A stretch of DNA of 64,000 bases from Hydrogenophaga sp. NFH-34. Its GTDB lineage: Bacteria; Pseudomonadota; Gammaproteobacteria; Burkholderiales; Burkholderiaceae_C. A program made the position numbers and the translations under genes. The first letter of the stretch is position 1; the number at the start of each line of letters is the position of its first letter. Below, one piece after another: positions 36,319-45,170 of the stretch. The DNA lies in assembly GCF_021401345.1 (NCBI RefSeq), contig NZ_JACBGE010000005.1:1-64000 (forward strand). The letters are read 5' to 3'. The notes beneath the pieces are model-generated. The model was not told the DNA's origin. It saw only the letters and a list, made by a program, of their open reading frames with translations, and ran no database searches.

Positions 36319-37155
36319 TCACTTTTTCCGGTAGTCGGAGGGCCGGAAGCCCGTCAGGCGTTTGAAGGTGTTGGAAAACGCGAACGGGTTGACGTAGCCC
36401 ACGCTGTGGGCGATGGCCTCGATCTTCTCGCTGGTGGTGGCCAGCAGGTGCGCGGCGTGCGCGATGCGCAGCGTGGCCAGTTGCTTGCCGGGGCTGCGGC
36501 CCAGGTTCTTCTGGCACAGGCGGCGCAGGTGCTCTTCGCTGGTGTTGGCCAGGCCGGCGAGATCGGCCAGGCTCCAGTCGCGCGCCAGGTCGGCCTTCAC
36601 CGCGTTCCACACCGGCAGCAGGCGCGGCTCGCGCTGCAGCGGCTCCAGGATGCGCGAAAGGTAGCGCTCAATCACGTCGACCCACACGGCACAGGTACCG
36701 GGGTCGGCGGCGCCCTGCATCTCGCCCGAGAGGCCGAGGATGGCGTGCTCCAGCACGCGGCCGTCGAACGGGCTGAGCGTGGGGGCCATGGCGCCGTCCA
36801 CCGAGCGCATCGAATCGGACCGAAACCGCACCCACGCCATGCGCCAGCGCTTGCCAGGCACCGCGTGGAAGGCGTGCAGCACGTGGGCGGGCGCAAAGCT
36901 CACGGTGCCCGGCTTGTGCGCGTACCAGCGGCCGTCCAGCAGGGTCTGGCCTTCGCCGGCGAGGCACACCTGCAGGAAGGCACCGCTCAGGTTCGTTCGC
37001 ACGATGGTGTACGGCGCAGCCGCGTCCACCACCGCCACGTGGGCAATGTGGCGCGCCGCGAGCGCGTCGCACTGCTCCGCCCGCACCACCGTTTGCACGG
37101 TGTCATCGCCCAGCACATGGGTTTCTTGGGAGATATCGGGATGCTTGATCGGCAT
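36319..37155 (-). CDS. AraC-family regulator encoded within the transporter operon
   Basis: The 278-residue protein has an N-terminal cupin-like sensing domain (HKPGTVSFAPAHVLHAFHAV near residue 85) and C-terminal AraC helix-turn-helices (LAGLANTSEEHLRRLCQKNLGRS and IAHSVGYVNPFAFSNTFKRLTG in segments). The start was placed at ATG 37155; an ATG at 37182 is possible but would overlap the divergent livH start. It is divergent from livH with 25 bases between starts, so it probably controls the permease half and the catabolic genes behind it. Confidence 0.88.
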   Translation of the reverse strand: MPIKHPDISQETHVLGDDTVQTVVRAEQCDALAARHIAHVAVVDAAAPYTIVRTNLSGAFLQVCLAGEGQTLLDGRWYAHKPGTVSFAPAHVLHAFHAVPGKRWRMAWVRFRSDSMRSVDGAMAPTLSPFDGRVLEHAILGLSGEMQGAADPGTCAVWVDVIERYLSRILEPLQREPRLLPVWNAVKADLARDWSLADLAGLANTSEEHLRRLCQKNLGRSPGKQLATLRIAHAAHLLATTSEKIEAIAHSVGYVNPFAFSNTFKRLTGFRPSDYRKK

Positions 37156-37180
37156 GGCCTGCGCATCATAGGGAGCGCAC

Positions 37181-38074
37181 ATGGTTGAGGTATTCGGTCT
37201 TCCCCTGCCTGTGCTGGCGGGTCAGCTCATGCTGGGGCTGGTCAACGGCTGCTTCTACGCGGTGCTCAGCCTGGGCCTGGCGGTGATCTTCGGGCTGCTG
37301 CGCATCGTCAACTTCGCGCACGGCGCGTTCTTCATGGCCGGCGCCTTCGGTGCCTGGATGCTGCAGCACTTCCTGGGACTGGGCTACTGGGCTGCGCTGC
37401 TGGCGGTGCCGCTGATCGTGGGTGCGCTGGCCGGTGTGTTCGAACGCGGACTGCTGCGCCGGCTCTACGGGCTGGACCCAATCTACGGCCTGCTGCTCAC
37501 TTTCGGCCTGGTGCTGGTGCTGGAAGGGGGCTTTCGCATTGCCTTCGGCACCTCGGGCCAGGCTTACCCGGTGCCTTCGCAGTTGCAAGGGGTGTTCAAC
37601 CTCGGCTTCATGGTCCTGCCGATCTACCGCGCCTGGGTGATCGTGGCAGCGCTGGCGGCCTGCGTGCTCACCTGGTGGCTGATCGAGCGCACGCCGCTGG
37701 GCGCGAGGCTGCGCGCGGCCACCGAGAAGCCCACGCTCACGCAGTCGTTCGGCGTCAATGTGCCGTTGCTGCTGACCATCACCTACGCCGGCGGCATCGC
37801 GCTCGCGGCCTTCACGGGGGTGCTGGCCGCCCCGATCCTGCACGTGAATTCGGGCATGGGATCGAACCTGGTGATCATCGTGTTCGCCATCGTGGTCATC
37901 GGCGGCATGGGCTCGGTGTTCGGCTCCATCGTCACCGCGCTGGGCATCGGCGTGATCGAGGGGCTGACCAAGGTCTTTTACTCGGAAGCCTCGACCACGG
38001 TGATCTTCGTGGTGATGGCCCTGGTGCTGCTGCTGCGCCCGCGCGGTCTGTTCGGTAAGGAGGGCGCAGCATGA
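37181..38074 (+). CDS. livH: ABC transporter permease LivH-like
   Basis: The 297-residue inner-membrane permease has about eight hydrophobic segments and the family blocks LGLAVIFGLLRIVNFAHGAFFM near residue 31 and VFAIVVIGGMGSVFGSIVTALG near 235 (segments), which contact the ATPases. It begins the second half of the transporter gene set. Its last four bases overlap the start of livM (ATGA). Confidence 0.94.
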   Translation: MVEVFGLPLPVLAGQLMLGLVNGCFYAVLSLGLAVIFGLLRIVNFAHGAFFMAGAFGAWMLQHFLGLGYWAALLAVPLIVGALAGVFERGLLRRLYGLDPIYGLLLTFGLVLVLEGGFRIAFGTSGQAYPVPSQLQGVFNLGFMVLPIYRAWVIVAALAACVLTWWLIERTPLGARLRAATEKPTLTQSFGVNVPLLLTITYAGGIALAAFTGVLAAPILHVNSGMGSNLVIIVFAIVVIGGMGSVFGSIVTALGIGVIEGLTKVFYSEASTTVIFVVMALVLLLRPRGLFGKEGAA

Positions 38075-39117
38075 GCGTCGATCAACAACCCCCAAGCGCC
38101 ACCGCCGCGCAGGTGGCGGGTTCTCCGGGGCGTGCGGCTCGCCCTGAGGCGTCCAGACGGCGGGAACACATGCTGGCGCCCTGGCAAAAAATCCTCATGG
38201 TCACCGTGGTGCTGGCCCTGCTGGTGGTGCCCTGGGTGCCGCAGGTGCTGTACCCGGTGTTCGTGATGAAGCTGCTGTGCATGGCGCTGTTCGCCTGCGC
38301 CTACAGCCTGCTGCTGGGTTTCGGCGGCATGATGTCCTTCGGCCACGCGGCCTTCTTCGGCAGCGCGGCCTACATCACCGGCCTGGTCACCAAGTACTGG
38401 GGCCTGCCGCCCGAAGTGGGCCTGCTGGCGGGCACGCTGTTCGCGGCGGCGCTGGGCGCGGTGTTTGGCGCGCTGGCCATCCACCGCCAGGGCATCTACC
38501 TGGCCATGGTCACGCTGGCGCTGGCGCAGATGGTGTATTTCATCTTCCTGCAACTGCCCTTCACCGGTGCGGAAGACGGCTTGCAACAGATCCCGCGCGG
38601 CACGCTGCTGGGCTTCATCGACCTGCGCAACGACTTCAACCTCTACCACCTGGTGCTGCTGCTCACGCTGGCGGGGTTGTGGCTGATCCACCGCGTGGTG
38701 CGCTCGCCGTTTGGCCATGTGGTGGTGGCCATCCGCGAGCACGAGCCGCGCGCCCGTTCGCTGGGCTACCCGGTGAACCGCTACAAGCTGATGCTGTTCG
38801 TGCTTTCGGCCGGCCTCTCGGGTCTGGCCGGCGCCATGAAGGCGCTGGTGTTCCAGGTCGCTTCGCTCACCGACGTGCACTGGCACCTGTCGGGCGACGT
38901 GGTGCTGATGGCCTTGCTCGGTGGCATGCACACGGTGTTCGGTCCGGCCATCGGCGCGGCCGTGGTGGTGGGCCTGCAGTACTACCTCGATGCCTTCGGC
39001 GGCTGGGTGACGCTGGTCACCGGCCTGATCTTCATGGTGTGTGTGCTGTCGTTCCGCAGCGGCATTGCTGGTGCGGTCCTGGCGCTCACAAACCGGTCTC
39101 CCCGCAGCGGGGCCTGA
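38071..39117 (+). CDS. livM: ABC transporter permease LivM-like
   Basis: The 348-residue permease has a hydrophilic N-terminal tail of about 35 residues before the first membrane segment, then [22 protein letters not shown] near 81 and [23 protein letters not shown] near 290 (segments), both conserved in LivM. It overlaps livH by four bases. It is followed after 52 bases by the TIM-barrel gene with a clear AAGGAG site, so transport and metabolic genes form one unit. Confidence 0.93.
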   Translation: MSVDQQPPSATAAQVAGSPGRAARPEASRRREHMLAPWQKILMVTVVLALLVVPWVPQVLYPVFVMKLLCMALFACAYSLLLGFGGMMSFGHAAFFGSAAYITGLVTKYWGLPPEVGLLAGTLFAAALGAVFGALAIHRQGIYLAMVTLALAQMVYFIFLQLPFTGAEDGLQQIPRGTLLGFIDLRNDFNLYHLVLLLTLAGLWLIHRVVRSPFGHVVVAIREHEPRARSLGYPVNRYKLMLFVLSAGLSGLAGAMKALVFQVASLTDVHWHLSGDVVLMALLGGMHTVFGPAIGAAVVVGLQYYLDAFGGWVTLVTGLIFMVCVLSFRSGIAGAVLALTNRSPRSGA

Positions 39118-39169
39118 ACCCGCCGCATCCCCCTTCACGACCGACTGTTCCGTTTCAAGGAGACATTTC

Positions 39170-40000
39170 ATGCCGCGTTTTGAACGCCAAGCCCTGATGG
39201 CGAAGTTCCAGGCCATGGTGCGCGAGCGCCAGCCCATCATCGGCGGGGGCGCCGGCACCGGCATCTCCGCCAAGTGCGAAGAGGCCGCCGGTATCGACCT
39301 CATCGTGATCTACAACTCGGGCCGCTATCGGATGGCCGGGCGCGCCTCCTCGGCCGGCCTGCTGGCCTATGGCAATGCGAACGACATCGTGCTGGAAATG
39401 GCCGGCGAGGTGCTGCCGGTGGCGAAGAAGACGCCGGTGATCGCGGGCGTGAACGGCACCGACCCCTTCATCGTCATGCCGGTGTTCCTCAAGAAGCTCA
39501 AGGAACTCGGGTTTTCCGGCGTGCAGAACTTCCCGACCGTGGGCATCATCGACGGCACCTTTCGCCAGAGCCTGGAGGAGACCGGCATCAACTACGCGAC
39601 CGAGGTCGAAATGATCGGCCAGGCCCACGCCATCGACCTGCTGACCACGCCGTATGTGTTCTCCGCCGAGGAGGCCGTGGCCATGACCGAGGCCGGCGCC
39701 GATTTCATCGTGCCCCACATGGGCGTGACCACCGGCGGCACCATCGGCGCCACCACGGCCAAGTCCCTCGAACAATCGGTGAAACTCATCGACGAGTGGG
39801 GCGAGGCGGCACGCCAGGTGCGCAAGGACGTGATCGTGATCGCGCACGGTGGCCCCATCTCCAGCCCGGAAGACGTGGCCTATGTGCTCCGGCACAGCCG
39901 GCACTGCAACGGCTTCTACGGCGCCAGCAGCATGGAGCGGCTGCCCACGGAAATCGCGATCAAGGCACACGTGGAGCGTTACAAGCAAGTGAGCTTCTGA
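39170..40000 (+). CDS. TIM-barrel protein of the phosphoenolpyruvate hydrolase-like family
   Basis: The 276-residue protein shows [23 protein letters not shown] near residue 22, [25 protein letters not shown] near 118 and [23 protein letters not shown] near 178 (segments). These belong to the PEP_hydrolase/TIM-barrel signal-transduction family that occurs with, or fused to, UPF0261 domains (as in the plant virus-resistance protein Tm-1). The catalytic reaction in bacteria is not settled. Neighbouring SRPBCC and UPF0261 genes are immediately downstream. Confidence 0.88.
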   Translation: MPRFERQALMAKFQAMVRERQPIIGGGAGTGISAKCEEAAGIDLIVIYNSGRYRMAGRASSAGLLAYGNANDIVLEMAGEVLPVAKKTPVIAGVNGTDPFIVMPVFLKKLKELGFSGVQNFPTVGIIDGTFRQSLEETGINYATEVEMIGQAHAIDLLTTPYVFSAEEAVAMTEAGADFIVPHMGVTTGGTIGATTAKSLEQSVKLIDEWGEAARQVRKDVIVIAHGGPISSPEDVAYVLRHSRHCNGFYGASSMERLPTEIAIKAHVERYKQVSF

Positions 40001-40026
40001 CACCCGACAACCACAGGAGACGAGAC

Positions 40027-40470
40027 ATGGCCAGGGTTTATGTGAGCGCGGTGATGAACGCGACGATCGATCAGGCGTGGGCCTACCTGCGCGACTTCGG
40101 CGCACTGGGCAACTACCACCCGTTCTTCGAGAAGTCTTACATCGAAGACGGCAAACCGGCCGACCAGATCGGCTGCGTGCGCCACTTCACCGTGCGCGAT
40201 GGCGGCGGCTTCCTGCGCGAACAGCTGCTCGCGCTCTCCGACGACGAGCACCGCTGCCGCTACAAGATCCTGCACATCGATGCGCCGTGGACCAACTACG
40301 TGGCCGAGATGCACCTGCTGCCCATCACCGAAGGCAACCGCTGCTTCGGCGAATGGTGGGCCGAGTGGGACGTGCCGGCCGATCAGGAAGCCGAGGCGGT
40401 GGAGCGTGTGAAGGGCACCTTCCGCACCTTCTTCGAGTGCGTGAACGCACACCACGGCGGCCGCCCATGA
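40027..40470 (+). CDS. SRPBCC-family (polyketide cyclase/START-like) protein
   Basis: The 147-residue protein has the helix-grip fold signature MARVYVSAVMNATIDQAW at the start and FGEWWAEWDVP near the C-terminus, with a hydrophobic binding cavity expected. It is placed between the TIM-barrel and Tm-1-like genes and overlaps the latter by four bases, so it presumably binds or converts an intermediate of the same pathway. The specific ligand is unknown. Confidence 0.85.
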   Translation: MARVYVSAVMNATIDQAWAYLRDFGALGNYHPFFEKSYIEDGKPADQIGCVRHFTVRDGGGFLREQLLALSDDEHRCRYKILHIDAPWTNYVAEMHLLPITEGNRCFGEWWAEWDVPADQEAEAVERVKGTFRTFFECVNAHHGGRP

Positions 40471-41708
40471 GCGCCGTGCCCCCCACCGCCTGGGTGGTCG
40501 GCACTTTCGACACCAAGGCCGCCGAACTGCACTACGTGGCCGACTGCCTGCGCGCGGCCGGCGTGCGGGCCGTGACGGTCGACATCGGCACCCGCGCGCC
40601 GGCAGGTCACATCGACATCGGTGCACGCAGCGTGGCCGCCCACCACCCGGCCGGCGCCGATGCGGTCTTCGCCCACAGCGACCGGGGCCAGGCGGTGATC
40701 GCCATGGGCGAGGCACTGGCCGAGCGGGTGCGCGCGGGCCTGGCCGCCGGGGAGCTGCAGGGCATGATCGGTCTGGGCGGGTCGGGCGGCAGCTCCATGA
40801 TCGCGCCCGCGATGCGCCAGTTGCCCATCGGCTGCCCGAAGCTGCTGGTGTCGACCATGGCGGCCGGCAACGTGTCGGCCTATGTGGGGGTGACGGACAT
40901 GAGCCTGATGTACCCGGTGACCGACATTGCCGGGCTCAACCGGCTCTCGCGCACCGTGCTGGCCAATGCGGCGCACGCATTGGCCGGCATGCTGAGGCAC
41001 CAGCCACCGCCCGCGCCCGAGCGGGAAAAACCCGCCATCGCGCTGAGCATGTTCGGCGTCACCACGCCCTGCGTCGACGCCGTGCGGGCCCAGTTGCAAG
41101 ACAGCTTCGATACCCAGGTGTTCCACGCCAACGGCGCCGGCGGCCGCACGCTGGAGGCGCTGGCCGCCTCGGGCCTGCTGCAGGCGGTGGTGGACATCAC
41201 CACCACCGAAGTCGGCCAGCACCTGGCAGGCGGCGTGTGCGACGCCGGCCCCGACCGGCTCGACGCCGCGGCCCGCCACGGACTGCCCTGGATCGGATCG
41301 GTGGGCGCACTGGACATGATCAACTGGGGTCCGCTGCCCACCGTGCCCGAGCGGCACCGGCAGCGCCGCTTCCACGTGCACAACGCCGATGTCACGCTCA
41401 TGCGCAGCCATGCGCGGGAGCTGGAGGCAGCCGCCCACCGAATCGCCGAGCAGCTCAACCGGGCCCCCGGTCCTGTCAGCCTGCTGCTGCCGCTGGGCGG
41501 GTTGTCCCTGCTGGATGTGCCGGGCCAGCCCTTTCACGACCCCGAAGCCAACCGGGCGCTGTTCGACACCCTGGAGCGGCGGTTTCGCACCAGCGACACG
41601 CACCGCCTGGTCGCCCTGCCCCTTGCCATCAACGACCCGGCCTTCGCCACCGCGGTGGCCGACGAGGCCCGGCGCGTGCTGCACCCATTGGGCGCGACGG
41701 CCGTCTGA
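40467..41708 (+). CDS. Tm-1-like ATP-binding domain protein (UPF0261)
   Basis: The 413-residue protein begins WVVGTFDTKAAELHYVADCL and has the glycine-rich ATP-binding stretch GLGGSGGSSMIAPAMRQLP near residue 105 and STMAAGNVSAYVGVTDMSLM near 130 (segments). These are hallmarks of UPF0261, the N-terminal half of tomato Tm-1. The second half (residues 185-413) has ALSMFGVTTPCVDAVR and VVDITTTEVGQHLAGG. The TIM-barrel partner is encoded two genes upstream rather than fused. No biochemical role is known; context suggests catabolism of the imported compound. Confidence 0.88.
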   Translation: MSAVPPTAWVVGTFDTKAAELHYVADCLRAAGVRAVTVDIGTRAPAGHIDIGARSVAAHHPAGADAVFAHSDRGQAVIAMGEALAERVRAGLAAGELQGMIGLGGSGGSSMIAPAMRQLPIGCPKLLVSTMAAGNVSAYVGVTDMSLMYPVTDIAGLNRLSRTVLANAAHALAGMLRHQPPPAPEREKPAIALSMFGVTTPCVDAVRAQLQDSFDTQVFHANGAGGRTLEALAASGLLQAVVDITTTEVGQHLAGGVCDAGPDRLDAAARHGLPWIGSVGALDMINWGPLPTVPERHRQRRFHVHNADVTLMRSHARELEAAAHRIAEQLNRAPGPVSLLLPLGGLSLLDVPGQPFHDPEANRALFDTLERRFRTSDTHRLVALPLAINDPAFATAVADEARRVLHPLGATAV

Positions 41709-41732
41709 GTGGCGGCGCAGAGGCGCCCCGGC

Positions 41733-42338
41733 TCAGACGCCCGTCAGTGCCCGGTAGGCGTCGCGCGTGGCGGGCGAGACCCCCGCCAGCACCTGGGCGT
41801 AGGCGGTCTTGTGCAGGGCCAGCAGGCGGGCCGAGGCCACGGCGCGGGAACGGCAGAACCAGTGGCAGCTGTGCTGGAACAGCAGCAGTTCGGCCGTGGT
41901 GCGAAAGGCGCAGTCCTTGCGGCTGAGCCCCTCGTCGTTGCGCAACACCCGCTCCAGCGCCTGCGCATGCAGCAGCACCAGGGCGCGAAAGTCGAACGAC
42001 GCCTGCGGGAAAAACCGCGTGGCCATGGGCACGCCCACGGGCCAACGGCTCACGCGCAGGCGCTCGCCCCACACGTCCTTGAGATCATTGGCCAGTTGCG
42101 ACAGCTCCTGCTGCAGCGCGGCTTCGGTGCCGGCCAGCATGCGCCAGATGGGGTCGGCCCGCTCGGGATCGGACTCGCCCAGCGCGCGCAAGTAGCCGTC
42201 GGTCAACTGCGCCATGCGCGGCTCCAGCTGGTACTTGCGCAGAAAGCCGCCCAGCAGCAGGATACGCTGGCGCTCTTCCGAACGCTTGAGCACCTGGAAA
42301 CCGACCAACATCAAAATCAGGCCAAACAGAACATCCAT
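41733..42338 (-). CDS. Conserved hypothetical membrane-anchored protein
   Basis: The 201-residue protein begins with a single hydrophobic helix (MDVLFGLILMLVGFQVL) followed by a largely alpha-helical, charged region with LRKYQLEPRMAQLTDGYLRAL. I do not recognise a domain. The N-terminus could be a signal anchor, leaving the rest in the cytoplasm or periplasm. It converges with the Tm-1-like gene and is divergent from a YciI gene with 58 bases between starts. It may share a promoter region with the latter. Confidence 0.65.
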   Translation of the reverse strand: MDVLFGLILMLVGFQVLKRSEERQRILLLGGFLRKYQLEPRMAQLTDGYLRALGESDPERADPIWRMLAGTEAALQQELSQLANDLKDVWGERLRVSRWPVGVPMATRFFPQASFDFRALVLLHAQALERVLRNDEGLSRKDCAFRTTAELLLFQHSCHWFCRSRAVASARLLALHKTAYAQVLAGVSPATRDAYRALTGV

Positions 42339-42396
42339 GCGCGGTATTGTCCGTGCTTGGCCGTCGCCCGGCGTCCCACCCCCCGCATTCCCTGCC

Positions 42397-42774
42397 ATGT
42401 CCTACCTGCTGTTGATTCACGAACCCGTCGGCCAGCGCGCCACCCGCACCGAAGCCGAACGCCGTGCCGCCTACGCCGCGATGGTCGCGTTCGGTGAACG
42501 CCTGGCGGCCGAGGGCAAACTCAAGGCGGTGGAGTCGCTGGCCTCGCAGGCCAGCGCCGTGCGGGTCAGCCACGCGCAGGGCCGGCCGCAGACGCTGGAC
42601 GGGCCCTTCGCCGAAGCCAAGGAAATGGTCGGTGGCTTCTTTCTGCTGCAGAACGTCGACCGCGAGGAGGCCATCGCGCTGGCGCACGCCTGCCCGGCCG
42701 CCCAATGGTGCACGGTGGAGGTGCGGGGCCTCGCACCGTGTTTCGACGACGATGCGGCCCGCGCGCCGGCCTGA
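42397..42774 (+). CDS. YciI-family (DGPF domain) protein
   Basis: The 125-residue protein carries the diagnostic DGPFAEAKEMVGGFFLLQ near residue 70, which defines the DGPF proteins that accompany ECF42 sigma factors. It adopts a dimeric alpha/beta barrel; enzymatic function is not established. It stands 3.7 kb from the ECF42 cluster at 46-50 kb. Upstream at 42348 is TGTCCG followed 18 bases later by CGTC, a weak resemblance to the ECF42 promoter, so it may belong to that regulon. Confidence 0.87.
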   Translation: MSYLLLIHEPVGQRATRTEAERRAAYAAMVAFGERLAAEGKLKAVESLASQASAVRVSHAQGRPQTLDGPFAEAKEMVGGFFLLQNVDREEAIALAHACPAAQWCTVEVRGLAPCFDDDAARAPA

Positions 42775-42785
42775 GTTTTCAGGGA

Positions 42786-43750
42786 TTACTGGGGCGTGGC
42801 GCCCGTGCGGCGGATCACCTGGCCCCACTTCTGCATTTCGCTGCGGGTGAAGTCGGCCAGTTCTGCGGGCGTGCTGGTGACGGGCTCCAGGCCCAGCGTG
42901 CCCAGGCGCTCGCGGAATGCCGGCCGCGCCTCGGCCTGGGCGATCTCGCGGTTCAGCCGCTCGATGATGGCCGCAGGCGTGCCCGCCGGCACGTACATGG
43001 CGTACCAGGCCAGCAGCTCGAAGCCCGGCAGGGTGGCCGCGATCGGCGGCACGTCGGGCATCAGCGGCGACGGCTTGAGGCTGCTGATGCCCAGCGCCTT
43101 GACGCGGCCGGCCCGGGCCTGCATGGCGCCCGTGGCCATATCGGTGAACATCATGTCCACCGTGCCCCCATCACGTCCTTGAGGCCATCGGGGATCGACT
43201 TGTAGGGCACATGCACCATGTCGATGCTGGCCTCGAAAGTCAGCATGGCGCCGGGCACCAGGGTGCCGGCGCTGCCCGAGCCGTAGGTGAATTTGCCCGG
43301 TTGCGACTTGGCCAGGGCGATCAGTTCGGGCAGGTTCTTGGCCGGCAACGACGGACGCACCACCAGCAGCGCCGGGGTGTTGGCGATGCGGCCCACGGGC
43401 GCGAAGTCCTTGATCGGGTCGTAGGGCAGTTGCTTGTACAGGCTGGGATTGGCCGCCTGCGTGGTGTTGGTGGTGACGAACAGCGTGTAGCCGTCGGGCG
43501 CGGCCTTGGCCGCCGCCGCGGCGCCGATGTTCCCGCCCGCCCCGGCCTTGTTCTCGATCACCACCGGCTGTCCGAGCGACGTTGCCAGTTCCTGCCCGAT
43601 CAGGCGGGCCACCTGGTCGTTGCCACTGCCGGCACCGAAGGGCACGATGATGGTGAGGGGCTTGCTGGGCCAGGCCTGGGCCGACGCCGCGCTGGCGCAC
43701 ACGGCCAGCAGGCAGGCCAGGGCACGGCGGAAGGATCGAAAGGCATGCAT
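42786..43750 (-). pseudogene. Bug/TctC-type tripartite tricarboxylate transport binding protein, frameshifted
   Basis: The start region encodes a signal peptide (MHAFRSFRRALACLLAV) and AWPSKPLTIIVPFGAGSGND, classical for Bug proteins, up to VPYKSIPDGLKDVMG. The remainder, GTVDMMFTDMATGAMQARAG to the end, is in another frame. The break is in the run of five cytosines at 43165-43169; one additional base would restore an open frame of about 321 residues, the normal length. Either a genuine single-base deletion or a sequencing error in a homopolymer. Bug proteins capture small carboxylates for TTT transporters. It is third in the minus-strand order tautomerase, hydrolase, Bug. Confidence 0.88.
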
Positions 43751-43791
43751 GGGATGTCTCCTGGGTTTGGAATAGAAAGAGAAAGGCGGGT

Positions 43792-44751
43792 TCAGCGGGA
43801 AGCGCTGTCGAGCAGCCAGTGCGCCACCAGACGGCCCACCGCGTCGCTCTGGCGGTCGAGCATGGGGAAATGGGAATGGCCGGGCAGGCCGTGCTCGCCC
43901 AGCACCAGCGGTGTCACGGGCACGCCCTGTGCCTGCAGGCCCTGCGTGTACGCGTCCACCGTGGCGCGGTAACGCTGCCATTGCGGGTGCTGGTCGAAAA
44001 AATCGCCCCAGACCACCAGGTGCGGCACCTGGCGCAACCCCGCGCTGGCGCCCTGCAACGCGGGTGCCCCCGAAGGCTCCAGCGCCACCACCGCCTTCAC
44101 CCGGTCGGGCCATTGCGCGGCAGCGCGCAGCGCAAAACCGCCCCCCTGGCTGTGGCCCACCAGCAGGCACGGCCCCACCTTGTCGAGCAGTTGCCCGTAA
44201 GCGGCCATGATGGGCTCGTCGTGCCCGGTCCAGCGCGGCACCCACTGGCAGGCGAACTGGTCGAAGGCGTCGACCGGGAACTGCTGGCCCGGGTGGGCGC
44301 GTCGCGCTTGCGGCGCCGAGTCGTAGCCCGCCGCCGGCCCGATGCGGAACATCTCCCAGCCTTCCTGCAGGCTGCGGCTGATGGGCGCGGTGGTGTACAG
44401 CTCGGGCCAGGGCGCCCAGGACGAGCGGCCCCGCTCCATGGCGTCGGTCACGATCACGTCGAAGCCGGCGGCCAGCCATTGCTGCAGCCAGCCGTCGCGG
44501 CCGTCGGGCGTGGTCTCCCAGTTGGCACCGGTCATGCCGCCGCCGTGCCACAGCACGACCGGCCAGGGCCGCACCGGCGCCACCTGCCGGTAGTGCTGAA
44601 CGTACATCTGCCCCACCATGTGGTCGCCGTTCATGTCGATCGGCCGCGGCGCGCTGCCCTGGGCCAGCACGCGCTGCTCCACCGGCCGGCCCTGCAAGGA
44701 CCGGCGTTCGCCGCCGATGTGGTAACTGCGGATCGAATGCAACTGCAGCAT
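43792..44751 (-). CDS. Alpha/beta hydrolase
   Basis: The 319-residue protein has the nucleophile elbow GHSQGGG with S201, an oxyanion-type HGGG near residue 69, and GHSHFPM near the C-terminus for the catalytic histidine. It is probably an esterase or lactonase. The ATG at 44751 follows GAGGTGACC closely; the frame also opens with a GTG at 44757. It lies between a tautomerase-like gene and a Bug-type gene in a probable operon governed by the divergent LysR gene. Substrate unknown. Confidence 0.87.
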   Translation of the reverse strand: MLQLHSIRSYHIGGERRSLQGRPVEQRVLAQGSAPRPIDMNGDHMVGQMYVQHYRQVAPVRPWPVVLWHGGGMTGANWETTPDGRDGWLQQWLAAGFDVIVTDAMERGRSSWAPWPELYTTAPISRSLQEGWEMFRIGPAAGYDSAPQARRAHPGQQFPVDAFDQFACQWVPRWTGHDEPIMAAYGQLLDKVGPCLLVGHSQGGGFALRAAAQWPDRVKAVVALEPSGAPALQGASAGLRQVPHLVVWGDFFDQHPQWQRYRATVDAYTQGLQAQGVPVTPLVLGEHGLPGHSHFPMLDRQSDAVGRLVAHWLLDSASR

Positions 44752-44758
44752 GGTCACC

Positions 44759-45082
44759 TCAATGCAGCGCGTGCAGCAGCCGCTGGTCCACCGCGATGCA
44801 GCGGATGCGCGGCGTGGCGCCGAACACGGCCTGCGACTGCGCCGCCAGCACCTGCATGAGCTGTGCCATCACCGGCGCGTTGCGGTGCGGCTGTTCGCGG
44901 TACAGCACCTCGATGTAGACCGGCTGTCCGCACAGCACCCGGCTGGGCACGATCAGCAGCTGAATGGCATCGGGCTGCGCCTGCAGCGCGCCCACGCAGA
45001 CTTCGTGGATGCGGTCGGCCATCTGCGCCAGCGCCTGGTCGTCGGCCGGGTGATCGGGAACGTGGAATTTGATGATCGGCAT
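44759..45082 (-). CDS. Tautomerase-like protein (4-oxalocrotonate tautomerase superfamily)
   Basis: The 107-residue protein begins MPIIKFHVPDHPADDQ. The proline directly after the initiator methionine is the catalytic base of this superfamily, which interconverts keto and enol acids. The length and single domain resemble the MIF/CHMI-type members. It is the first gene of the operon, followed seven bases later by the hydrolase gene. Together they suggest breakdown of an unsaturated or cyclic acid taken up via the Bug protein. Confidence 0.75.
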   Translation of the reverse strand: MPIIKFHVPDHPADDQALAQMADRIHEVCVGALQAQPDAIQLLIVPSRVLCGQPVYIEVLYREQPHRNAPVMAQLMQVLAAQSQAVFGATPRIRCIAVDQRLLHALH

Positions 45083-45126
45083 GGGGGTCTCCGGAGCGCG
45101 AATGTAGGTGCGGGGGGCGCTCAGGT

Positions 45127-45170
45127 AAATTGATGAATTTTTTGGAATTGATCAGCCATACGCATCAATT
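45127..45170. promoter_or_regulatory. LysR-type operator with T-N11-A core
   Basis: A perfect inverted repeat AATTGAT (45146-45152)-N11-ATCAATT (45164-45170) contains the LysR consensus T-N11-A. A further ATTGAT half-site at 45129-45134, itself inside AAATTGATGAATTT, lies one helical turn and a half upstream. The arrangement of a recognition site plus an additional half-site is typical of LysR-controlled divergent promoters. Unusually it covers the likely beginning of the LysR coding frame. Confidence 0.7.

Noticed and set aside
42786..43700. The downstream Bug frame considered as an independent gene.
   Set aside because: It lacks the signal peptide and N-terminal lobe, which lie in the adjacent frame; both parts join exactly at a homopolymer, so it is one broken gene.
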